Assembly: GCA_023265215.1 (NCBI GenBank)
Contig: JAHFUH010000091.1
Span: 1-12,973, forward strand
Direction of reading: 5' to 3'
DNA: 12,973 bases
DNA from: Acidobacteriota bacterium
Lineage (GTDB): Bacteria > Acidobacteriota > UBA6911
Shown: piece by piece, positions 1 to 6,314 of the stretch
How the letters are laid out: every line of letters starts with the position of its first letter
How positions within the stretch are numbered: position 1 is the stretch's first letter
The notes under the pieces: generated by a model
Databases searched by the model: none
What the model was told of the DNA's origin: nothing
The model's input: only the letters and a program-made list of their open reading frames with translations
Program-made: the position numbers and the translations under genes

Positions 1-363
1 GGGGCAATTCTGCACGCACAGCGGTGTGAGGCATTGCCTGCATACCGACATGACGATGTCATAAGGGTATTTGGTGAAAGAGGGGGCGTCGCGAATGATC
101 TGGATTCGGGATGCTGAAGGGCTTGCTTCCCCTTCATGAGTCATCGAGCAGGCGAACATGCAGCTCTGGCAGCCAAAACACAACCTGCTGTCATAAACTA
201 TATAGCCGGTCGATGGCTTGTATGTAACCGCTGCTGCCGCATCTGCCGGTGCATGGATTAATGTCGTCAATGCACCGGCCGCAATTGCTGTTCCGCTGCC
301 GGTCAGAAAGTCGCGCCGTAAAACCTGTTTCTTGGTACTTCCGCTTATTTTGCGTTCAGCCAT
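1..363 (-). CDS. Tat-exported 4Fe-4S ferredoxin-type electron-transfer subunit (N-terminal part, runs off left edge)
   Basis: The 121 visible residues start at an ATG preceded by a GAGGAGAT ribosome-binding site. The N-terminus has a twin-arginine signal (LRRDFLTG, R16-R17, then a hydrophobic Ala/Gly-rich stretch to about residue 45), so the protein is probably exported folded with its clusters. Two cysteine groups follow: C62-x2-C65-x2-C68-x3-C72, and C108-x2-C111-x4-C116-x3-C120-P. This is the layout of dicluster ferredoxin subunits (DmsB/HybA-like, and the small Fe-S partners of aldehyde ferredoxin oxidoreductase-type enzymes). By family knowledge it should pass electrons between a catalytic subunit and the membrane quinone pool or another carrier. 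The partner would lie left of the window, so the substrate cannot be named. The gene is divergent from the GH2 gene. The Fe-S family call is firm; the specific complex is not. Confidence 0.85.
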   Translation of the reverse strand, partial: MAERKISGSTKKQVLRRDFLTGSGTAIAAGALTTLIHAPADAAAAVTYKPSTGYIVYDSRLCFGCQSCMFACSMTHEGEASPSASRIQIIRDAPSFTKYPYDIVMSVCRQCLTPLCVQNCP

Positions 364-455
364 AGTGGGATCTCCTCGAAAAGCTGTTCCTTAGCTTAAA
401 CCATGTCTTGCGATATTCCTCGAAAAAAAACAATGATCAGGAGCCAGGCTGGACG

Positions 456-525
456 GCAGAGTACGCGGAATACGCGGAAGAACGCTGAAAAATAAGGAAT
501 TATCCGTGTACTCCGCGAATTCTGC
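456..525. repeat. Palindromic intergenic repeat, copy 1
   Basis: Two 22-base arms (456-477 and 504-525) are reverse complements at 18 of 22 positions around a 26-base loop. The left arm holds a tandem TACGCGGA motif. The 9-mer GTACGCGGA recurs in the palindrome at 7831-7875. It looks like a REP-type dispersed element rather than a terminator, since no T-run follows. Confidence 0.55.
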
Positions 526-602
526 ATCTCCCGGTGCCCCACCCGCACTCCATGGGTAATCTTGCCTATGGCTGATTAGGTATTTATTTTCACGTCCCAA
601 AG

Positions 603-631
603 CTGACTATTGGTCGTCTAAGCATTATAGA
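603..631 (+). promoter_or_regulatory. Possible sigma70-type promoter for a leader or small RNA
   Basis: CTGACT (603-608) and TATAGA (626-631) are separated by 17 bases. Each hexamer matches the consensus at 4 of 6 positions, so this is weak alone. It gains some weight because a hairpin (637-659) begins where transcription would start and a terminator-like hairpin follows at 845-884. Confidence 0.3.
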
Positions 632-636
632 AAACG

Positions 637-816
637 AGAACTCAAAAAGATCGAGTTCTTAGGGAAGTAAGATGGCAGTTATGTGGGGGCTTCCTCAATG
701 TTCCTTGGTTTTTGTATGGGTTTGCCGGGTGCATTGAGAGTCCCCACGGATTAAGGGAGCAGGGCAAACAGCACTTCTAAATCGGCGGTTTTTAAACAAA
801 ACTGCTCCCGCCTTAA
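637..816 (+). other. Hairpin-rich region upstream of the GH2 gene
   Basis: Two inverted repeats are visible. AGAACTC (637-643) pairs with GAGTTCT (653-659) across a 9-base loop. GGGAGCAG (755-762) pairs with CTGCTCCC (802-809), flanked by TTAA at 751-754 and 813-816, across a 39-base loop. Together with the terminator at 845-884 they could form a structured RNA of roughly 250 bases, either a small RNA or a leader of the GH2 mRNA. I do not recognise a known RNA family in it. Confidence 0.3.
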
Positions 817-844
817 AACCTGCATTTAGCTGCTGCGAACAACA

Positions 845-884
845 AAGGGCTTTGGTCTTTAGACTAAAGCCCTTGTAATTTTTT
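845..884 (+). terminator. Intrinsic-type terminator with no upstream plus-strand gene
   Basis: AAGGGCTTTGGTC (845-857) pairs with GACTAAAGCCCTT (862-874), 13 bp with one G-T wobble, around the loop TTTA. A run of six T follows at 879-884. On the minus strand the hairpin is not followed by a comparable T-run, so it points rightward. It lies about 115 bases before the GH2 start and could end a small RNA, attenuate GH2 expression, or be a mobile palindrome. Confidence 0.5.
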
Positions 885-989
885 ATAGTCTTTTCTCTCC
901 CATGTGAGTGCAACCAGGCAATCGGGCTTCATCTAATCATCTTTGGTCGCCGACGAACGCTGACGTCAGTGATAATATGAAGCAACAAC

Positions 990-995
990 GAGGGA
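990..995 (+). promoter_or_regulatory. Ribosome-binding site that fixes the GH2 start
   Basis: GAGGGA lies 5 bases before the ATG at 1001. The alternative in-frame starts, GTG at 908 and ATG at 977, have no such site and would put a long polar extension in front of the signal peptide. Confidence 0.65.
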
Positions 996-1000
996 TACAG

Positions 1001-3607
1001 ATGCCAAAGCCGAACTATCGTTATCTTACAATCCTGTTGCTTGCAGCATGTTTTGCAATTTCCGCCCAAACCGGCGGGCGCTCCCGAACGCTGATCAATG
1101 ATGATTGGCGTTTCACCAGGGGAGATCCTTCAAACAGCACGCCCGCTCCGGCGACTGTTATGAAATCCCGGATGCTGCCCACCGGAAACAGTTTTCTTAA
1201 AGATCCTGGTAAGGGGGCTAAACAGCCGGAAGGAAATTTTGGTGAAGACGTGGCCTATACGGCTATGGATTTCGATGACAGTTCCTGGCAGAAATTGAAT
1301 TTGCCTCACGATTATGCCATCGAAGGCCCATTTACCACGAAGGTTGGCGGCGGCATGGGACGCCTGCCCTCTCCAGGAGTTGTGTGGTACAGGAAGAGCC
1401 TCACCATACCGGCGGGCGATAAAGGAAAATCCATCTTTCTCGATATCGACGGAGCCATGTCTTACAGCATGGTCTGGTTGAACGGCCGGTTCGTCGGCGG
1501 ATGGCCTTATGGATATGCCTCCTATCGCCTGAATCTGACACCTTATACAAAGCCCGGCGGGAAAAACGTTCTGGCGATTCGACTCGATAATCCAGTGCCC
1601 AAAGATCCGGACTGGCGGTCATCCTCTTCCCGCTGGTATCCCGGAGGAGGCCTATATCGCAATGTGTGGCTCGTAAAGACCGAGCCCGTGCATGCAGGTC
1701 AATGGGGAACGTACGTCACGACACCGGAGATATCAAAAACGTCGGCGCGCGTTAATCTGAAAATCAGTGTGGACAACGATTCGAAACAGGATGCGAGCGT
1801 GAGCGTGGCTACCCGGATATTCGAGATCGACGGAGAGGATCGTAAAGTCGGCGGAGCCGTTGCCTCGATTGCTCCTGTGAACATGCAGATCGCTGCGCGC
1901 GGCAATGTCACGATCGAAACCAGCGGAACCATTGCAAATCCGAAGCTGTGGGGAACGGGGCTTCGCCAGAAGCCGAACCGGTATGTGGCAGTGACGACCG
2001 TGCAGCAGAAAGGCAAAACCATTGATGTTTATGAGACGCCGTTTGGAATCCGAACGCTCAAATTTGATCCCGATGCGGGCTTCTTTTTGAATGGCGAGCA
2101 CATCAAACTTAATGGCGTCTGCGCCCACCATGACTTGGGTGCGCTCGGTGCTGCGGTGAATTACCGCGCGTTGAAGCGGCAGCTGGAAATGCTGGCAGAG
2201 ATGGGAGCCAACTCATTGCGGACGAGCCACAATCCGCCCGCGCCGGAGCTTCTTGAGCTTGCCGACAAAATGGGTTTTCTCATCATGGATGAGGCCTTTG
2301 ATGTTTGGGTGCGCCAGAAGACCGCCCTGGACTATCACTTGGTGTATCCGGATTGGCATGAGCAGGATTTGCGGGCCATGCTGCGCAGGGATCGCAACCA
2401 TCCTTCCGTGATCCTGTGGAGCATTGGCAACGAGGTCGGCGAGCAAAGCGGCGGCGTAGAGGGCGCTGTGATCGCCAAAGAACTCACCGGCATTTGCCAT
2501 GAAGAGGACCCGACGCGTCCGACAATAAGCGGGATGAATAGTGCCGGTGCGACGAGTCCGTTTCCTGCGCCGATTGATGCTGTCGGCCTGAATTATCAGG
2601 GCGCCGGGCTTTTCCGCGGGTCGCCCCAATACCCTGCGTTTCATAAGAACTTTCCGGACAAATTCATTGTGGGCACCGAGACGGCAGCAACCTTGAGCAG
2701 CAGGGGAGTCTATACTTTCCCAGTCGCATCCGGTCTCGGAGCCCCTGCTTCAGCCAACGCGGGTGAGGAGACTGCGAATCGGCAAGTCAGCTCCTATGAT
2801 TTGTACTTCGCCAGCTGGGCTTATTCCCCTGAAAAAGAATTTGCGGCACAAGACAAGTACCCGTTCGTGGGAGGGGAATTTGTATGGACGGGTTGGGATT
2901 ATCTGGGAGAGCCGACGCCGTTTGATGCCTCGCGCAGCTCCTATTTCGGGATCATCGATTTAGCCGGCTTTAAAAAGGACCGGTTTTACCTCTACCAATC
3001 CTACTGGCGTCCCGAGTACGCCATGGCGCATATCCTACCGCACTGGACCTGGCCGGATCGCGCGGGCCAGGCGACTCCTGTGCATGTGTATACATCAGGG
3101 GATGAAGCAGAACTTTTTCTGAATGGCAAATCGCTGGGACGCAAGAAAAAGGCGGAGTTTGAATATCGCCTGCGCTGGGATGATGTGGTGTACGAGCCGG
3201 GCGAACTGCGCGTCGTGGCTTACAAAGGCGGAAAACAATGGGCGACAGATTCGGTAAAGACCGCTGGAATCGCCGCTAAAATCGTTGGGACGCCCGACAG
3301 GCCGACTGTCGCGAATGATGGGAAAGATCTTTCCTTCATAACCGTTGCAGTGGCGGATAAGAATGCGCAGATGGTTCCTCGTTCAATGAACCTCATTCAT
3401 TTCGAAGTCAGCGGCCCCGGAGAAATTGTTGCGACCGACAACGGTGATCCGACCGATATCACTCCCTTTCCATCGAAGGATCGCAAAGCATTCAACGGCT
3501 TGGCGCTTGTCATTATTCGAGCCAAACGCGGGCAAAGTGGGCAGATTCAGGTCATTGCCAAATCTGATGGCCTGGAGGAAGCTCGAACCATGGTCACTGC
3601 AAAATAA
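1001..3607 (+). CDS. Secreted glycoside hydrolase family 2 protein, beta-galactosidase type
   Basis: 868 residues from ATG 1001; the same frame is open back to GTG 908. A signal peptide covers about residues 1-23 (hydrophobic core LTILLLAACFAISA). Next come the N-terminal GH2 sugar-binding jelly roll (about 30-200, with a NLPHDYAIEGPF-type motif), an immunoglobulin-like domain, and a TIM barrel from about 355. The acid/base residue is E478 in SIGNEVGE. The nucleophile is probably E560 in GTETAA, 82 residues later, close to the spacing I recall for streptococcal BgaA-type enzymes. GGEFVWTGWDYLGEP closes the barrel. A DUF4982-like module (about 694-750) and a further beta domain reach the C-terminus. 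It should hydrolyse terminal beta-galactosides or related sugars in the periplasm or outside the cell; beta-glucuronidase or another GH2 specificity cannot be excluded. Its likely terminator is the palindrome at 3637-3709. Confidence 0.9.
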   Translation: MPKPNYRYLTILLLAACFAISAQTGGRSRTLINDDWRFTRGDPSNSTPAPATVMKSRMLPTGNSFLKDPGKGAKQPEGNFGEDVAYTAMDFDDSSWQKLNLPHDYAIEGPFTTKVGGGMGRLPSPGVVWYRKSLTIPAGDKGKSIFLDIDGAMSYSMVWLNGRFVGGWPYGYASYRLNLTPYTKPGGKNVLAIRLDNPVPKDPDWRSSSSRWYPGGGLYRNVWLVKTEPVHAGQWGTYVTTPEISKTSARVNLKISVDNDSKQDASVSVATRIFEIDGEDRKVGGAVASIAPVNMQIAARGNVTIETSGTIANPKLWGTGLRQKPNRYVAVTTVQQKGKTIDVYETPFGIRTLKFDPDAGFFLNGEHIKLNGVCAHHDLGALGAAVNYRALKRQLEMLAEMGANSLRTSHNPPAPELLELADKMGFLIMDEAFDVWVRQKTALDYHLVYPDWHEQDLRAMLRRDRNHPSVILWSIGNEVGEQSGGVEGAVIAKELTGICHEEDPTRPTISGMNSAGATSPFPAPIDAVGLNYQGAGLFRGSPQYPAFHKNFPDKFIVGTETAATLSSRGVYTFPVASGLGAPASANAGEETANRQVSSYDLYFASWAYSPEKEFAAQDKYPFVGGEFVWTGWDYLGEPTPFDASRSSYFGIIDLAGFKKDRFYLYQSYWRPEYAMAHILPHWTWPDRAGQATPVHVYTSGDEAELFLNGKSLGRKKKAEFEYRLRWDDVVYEPGELRVVAYKGGKQWATDSVKTAGIAAKIVGTPDRPTVANDGKDLSFITVAVADKNAQMVPRSMNLIHFEVSGPGEIVATDNGDPTDITPFPSKDRKAFNGLALVIIRAKRGQSGQIQVIAKSDGLEEARTMVTAK

Positions 3608-3636
3608 TCTTCGGCGCTAACGCTTATTCAGAACAG

Positions 3637-3709
3637 CGCCACGGATTATACAGATTTCACAGAAATAAAAGAGACCGCGAAATCTGTTTAATCCGTGGCG
3701 TAGTTTTTT
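3637..3709 (+). terminator. Large palindrome and T-run between convergent genes (repeat copy 2)
   Basis: Arms of 22 bases (3637-3658 and 3679-3700) are complementary at 21 of 22 positions, with a 20-base loop. The arm core is a CACGGATTA / CAGATTTC phrase typical of dispersed bacterial palindromes. T6 follows at 3704-3709, so it can end GH2 transcription. The T-run overlaps the TAA stop of the convergent selenoprotein gene at 3708-3710. A second small dyad (3613-3618 with 3635-3640) could form an alternative stem. Confidence 0.7.
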
Positions 3710-5402
3710 AATACTTTTTATAAACAGGCACAACGTCTTTGTACTTTGCCACCAGTTTGTCCCAGTTGCGCGGCAGTTCGATTTTCTTTGTAACAAAAGC
3801 GTTTTCGATCCCGCCCACGCTTCGGAGCATTCCCATCCAGGCGCCAGGTCCGCCGGCGACTACAATCATAAGGCCGTCGGTATCAACGGCCGGCGGAGGT
3901 TGTGAAAGTACGTCCAAATTCCCCTGCCTCGCCGGGAATGGGGAACGCGCATTCTTCAAAATAAATTCCTTAAGCTTTTTCTTCGTCCACCCTTCCTTCG
4001 AGAGAATCCTGGCGTGCGAAGGGATCACGATAAGGCAGGACATATTCCAGGGCCCCATGTCTACCAGAGATTGAGCAATGCCCTGCGCGCTGGTCTCGCG
4101 CGGCACACTCTGCGTGTAGCCGTTGGGGAAGAACATGGTCACTGTGTTGTCTTCGGGCTTGAATCCCCGTTCAACGTGCAACGGCTCCCAGGGACTTTCT
4201 TCTTCACTTTCACCGAGCACGAGACTGTACTTGGCGGGATTGCCGATCACGCCCATATCCTCGACGCCCTTCCTGGCGCCGCCGATATTCTTCACGATCA
4301 ATCCCACTGCCCGCCCTATTGCGGCATTGGCGATGTCCCCCGGGCTGAAGGCGCCCGAACTGTAGTTCAGGTGGATGTCCTGGCGTATCGGGCCGTTGAC
4401 AGCGATAAATGGCGCCCAGGAGCCCGTGCTGACTTCGAAGGTATCGAACCGTGTCTTCGGATCCGCCAGGGCCTGCACTGTGGCGATCAGGACCGGCATG
4501 TGCGTGGGAAGCGCTCCTGCCATGACGGCATTGATTGCAATTTTTTCCACGGTGGCCTTGCCTAATCTCGGGATGACCTTAGAGACCACTTGGCTCGCGG
4601 GCAGGTCTGTACCGGTCATCATTTCAGCCACTGCCTTTTCGGTGGGCGGTACGATCGGCAAGCCGTCGGTCCAGCCGTTTCGATAGAAGTACCGGTTCAC
4701 TTGATCGTAGTTCCCCCTGAAAGTAATCTTTGAGGATGCAGCCACCGCCTGTTTGGGCGATTTCTCTTCAGCGGTCAATGGCTTCGTCAGCATTTCAACG
4801 ATGCCCGGTATCGCGGCGGCTGTGCCGGCATCAATATCCTCGGCTACTGTGGATTCGCATGCCACGTTTAATGGAAGCACCCGGATTCCAGGAGACCTTT
4901 TGCTGGAAGCTGCCGAATGAGCGTCTGTGACAAAGCCTGGATTCGCCAGTATCACGACCGGCGTGCCAAAGTCCTCGATCGCTATTGCGTTATATACGAG
5001 GAACTTTGTGCAGGACCCTCAGTCCCCGACCAGCAGGATGACTGTGTCCACTCCTTTGGCCCAACCTGTGAATTTATCCTTGTCCTTGGTTTCGATCTCC
5101 GAGACATTCCACTCGGGAGACTGGAAAAAGCTGATCTCGGATGTGGGAAATGTGGATTTCAGTTTCTTCTCGAGCGCCAGGCTGATGGGCTTGGCAGCGC
5201 GCTTGTAATTGACAAAAATTCCGATTTTCTTGCCCGCCAGGGTCGTTATTCTCGGCGAGATCCCTTTGAGCGGCATGACATCCACTTCCGCCCACGGGCT
5301 CATGACTGCATATTGGATTTCCGTTGAAGTCTTGGGGGAGTTTTGCGCCGCAGCCATTGCGGCGGACATTCCCAGGACCAAAAGGAATCGGAATACGGAC
5401 AT
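3708..5402 (-). CDS. UGSC-family selenoprotein, exported, with long C-terminal domain (in-frame TGA read as Sec)
   Basis: This is one frame of 564 residues, split by a single TGA at codon 128 (5019-5021). Reading through gives G-D-U128-G-S-C131-T-K-F: the U-x-x-C signature that names the UGSC (seleno)protein family. The start ATG has an ideal site (GAAGGAGGT at 5410-5418, 7 bases away). Residues 1-19 are a Sec signal peptide ending AMAAA, before Q20. A Rossmann-like N-terminal part (about 45-155, with GKKIGIFVNYKR and VDTVILLVGD) carries the Sec near a strand end. The rest, to 564, is a separate conserved-looking domain that includes RNGWTDGLPIVPP at 241-253. An ordinary gene caller would report two ORFs, 5402-5019 and a GTG-started 4955-3708, and lose residues 128-149. 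The family's biochemical role is not known to me; a thiol or selenol redox role is inferred from the UxxC motif. The alternative is a nonsense-mutated pseudogene, which the uninterrupted 436 codons after the TGA and the motif argue against. Confidence 0.85.
4968..5007 (-). promoter_or_regulatory. Candidate bacterial SECIS hairpin just after the TGA
   Basis: In the minus-strand RNA, bases 12-51 after the UGA can fold into a 10-bp stem: 5007-5004 with 4971-4968 and 5002-4997 with 4977-4972. One U is bulged (5003), and a short inner stem CGC/GCG (4989-4987 with 4982-4980) closes a small loop about 33 bases from the UGA. Position and the bulged U suit a bacterial SECIS. The apical loop lacks the usual G, so the fold is only a candidate. 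A shorter stem from the UGA itself (GAGG with CCUC) competes with it. Confidence 0.45.
5019..5021 (-). other. Recoded TGA, selenocysteine codon 128
   Basis: The TGA is followed directly by GGG TCC TGC (Gly-Ser-Cys), completing UGSC. It is the only stop codon in the frame between 5402 and the TAA at 3708-3710. General reassignment of TGA is unlikely, because the tolC-like gene in this window ends at TGA (9785-9787). Confidence 0.82.
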
Positions 5403-5409
5403 AACGCGG

Positions 5410-5433
5410 ACCTCCTTCTTTATTGCAATTATA
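5410..5433 (-). promoter_or_regulatory. Promoter -10 and ribosome-binding site of the selenoprotein gene
   Basis: On the minus strand a perfect TATAAT (5433-5428) is followed by GAAGGAGGT (5418-5410) and then, after 7 bases, the ATG at 5402. This implies a short 5' leader of about 20 bases. No good -35 hexamer lies at the right distance, so an activator or an extended contact may be needed. Confidence 0.4.
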
Positions 5434-5572
5434 TCCCTATTTCACAATCCCACGCGGGAAACTTGGCTAATAAGGTGTCTGGTGGGTTTATCAAATATCA
5501 TTGATCAATTGTAATTATTTTGGCCATGACCATTGGCCGGTGACAATTGACAATCCGAGACTGGTTTGCCAT

Positions 5573-5601
5573 TTGTGATTTTTGCGCCCGTATCATATAG
5601 T
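5573..5601 (+). promoter_or_regulatory. Promoter of the cupin gene
   Basis: TTGTGA (5573-5578) and TATAGT (5596-5601) are separated by exactly 17 bases, matching the consensus at 4 of 6 and 5 of 6. The expected start near 5608 leaves a leader of about 30 bases ending in AGAAGGAG (5626-5633), 4 bases before the ATG. Confidence 0.45.
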
Positions 5602-5637
5602 GACCTCACACTCTAAGGGCATGCGAGAAGGAGCCAA

Positions 5638-6075
5638 ATGGACACAAATAAATTTGGAAAGTATTTCAGTACGGATGTGCTTCATGAAAGCCCCAAATTC
5701 CCGGGGCTGTGGGATGCATCATCGACGCGGCATCTGAAGGAGTTCGGAGGAGGGCATCTCTCCGTTGACTGTATTTTTATCAATCGGGCCTTCCTGATGG
5801 TTACCCAGCCGCACCAGCACGAATTTCCCCAGTACCTGCATTTCTATTCCGCGGATCCGGACGACCAGAGGCTATTTGATGCGGAGATTGAGATAGCTCT
5901 GGGGGAGGACGAGATCCACCTGGAAAAGCATATCATTACCCGGCCCACAGCGCTTTATATCCCGGCCGGCCTGTACCACGGCCCGCTGAATTTTAAGATA
6001 ATCAACAAACCCATAGTCTTTATCGATATTGCGGTGGCTGCTGACTACAAAAGAGTCGGCAATACGCCGGATTAA
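5638..6075 (+). CDS. Small single-domain cupin protein
   Basis: 145 residues with no signal peptide, so probably cytoplasmic. Both cupin motifs are visible: H59-x-H61-x3-Q65 in QPHQHEFPQYLHF, and P109-x-G111-x2-H114-x3-N118 in PAGLYHGPLN. These give three histidines plus Q65 or E62 as likely metal ligands. Cupins of this size act as small metal-dependent enzymes or ligand-binding proteins; no substrate can be read from the sequence. It is divergent from the selenoprotein gene and shares a 235-base promoter region with it. The only thing directly downstream is the remnant at 6106-6258. The fold call is strong and the function is unknown. Confidence 0.8.
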   Translation: MDTNKFGKYFSTDVLHESPKFPGLWDASSTRHLKEFGGGHLSVDCIFINRAFLMVTQPHQHEFPQYLHFYSADPDDQRLFDAEIEIALGEDEIHLEKHIITRPTALYIPAGLYHGPLNFKIINKPIVFIDIAVAADYKRVGNTPD

Positions 6076-6105
6076 AAGGGACCAGCATGCCCGCTACTCT
6101 CGAAG

Positions 6106-6258
6106 ATGATCATCATCGAGCCATCGTCGGCTGTGGCAATAGGTGTGCTGTTGGAAAGGAAAGTTGATCTAAGAGGATTGAAGATCGGCGGGATCCTCAG
6201 CGGCGGGAATGTGGATTTAGAGAAATTGCCCTGGCAGTCCCAGTCACGCAAACAATAG
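6106..6258 (+). pseudogene. 3' remnant of a PLP-dependent threonine dehydratase / serine racemase gene
   Basis: Fifty codons ending in TAG encode the recognisable C-terminal end of the fold-type II PLP enzyme family (IlvA/TdcB catalytic domain, serine racemase). It has I-I-E-P-S-S-A-V-A-I-G, then V-D-L-R-G-L-K-I-G-G-I-L-S-G-G-N-V-D-L. Intact members show V-V-E-P-S-x-A-V and I-L-S-G-G-N-V-D at the same spacing. The similarity starts near 6097-6106, about 30 bases after the cupin stop. The roughly 270 residues with the PLP lysine and substrate loop are missing. There is no ribosome-binding site before the ATG at 6106. I read it as the tail left by a deletion or insertion that brought the cupin gene here. 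Expression as a 50-residue peptide is possible but unlikely. Confidence 0.7.
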
Positions 6259-6314
6259 TGTAGAATTTATTCAACCCCTGACATACCCTGAGGTTTTAAG
6301 AAAAGGAGATTCCC

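Larger units (their letters stand above)
364..1000. other. Long intergenic region (637 bp), no convincing gene
   Basis: This stretch separates the divergent Fe-S gene and GH2 gene. I see no ORF with a ribosome-binding site and protein-like composition. The short minus-strand ORFs at 391-600 and 695-913 run through palindromes and look accidental. What it does hold is a palindromic repeat (456-525), a possible plus-strand promoter (603-631), hairpins (637-659 and 751-816), a terminator-like hairpin (845-884), and a perfect 10-bp dyad CTGACGTCAG at 960-969 close to the GH2 start. A structured leader or small RNA is possible. Confidence 0.6.

Noticed and set aside
391..913. Short minus-strand ORFs (391-600, 695-913) as genes
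   Set aside because: They are made of translated palindrome sequence, lack start signals and show no protein family features.
908..1000. GTG 908 or ATG 977 as the GH2 start
   Set aside because: Neither has a ribosome-binding site. ATG 1001 has GAGGGA in front and places the signal peptide at the N-terminus.
3708..4955. A separate 415-residue protein starting at GTG 4955
   Set aside because: It has no ribosome-binding site, starts in the middle of a strand of the UGSC domain, and is in the same frame as the upstream ORF. The read-through selenoprotein explains both pieces.
5019..5021. TGA as a reassigned sense codon (Trp or Gly code)
   Set aside because: The tolC-like gene ends in TGA at 9785-9787 right at the expected C-terminus, Trp is encoded by TGG throughout, and only this one TGA is internal, in a UGSC context.
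4014..5327. Plus-strand ORFs at 4014-4565, 4375-4686 and 4917-5327
   Set aside because: They are antisense shadows of the selenoprotein gene, without ribosome-binding sites or recognisable domains.
6087..6167. Short plus-strand ORF from ATG 6087 after the cupin
   Set aside because: It is about 26 residues, in a different frame from the PLP-enzyme remnant, with no convincing ribosome-binding site or family.
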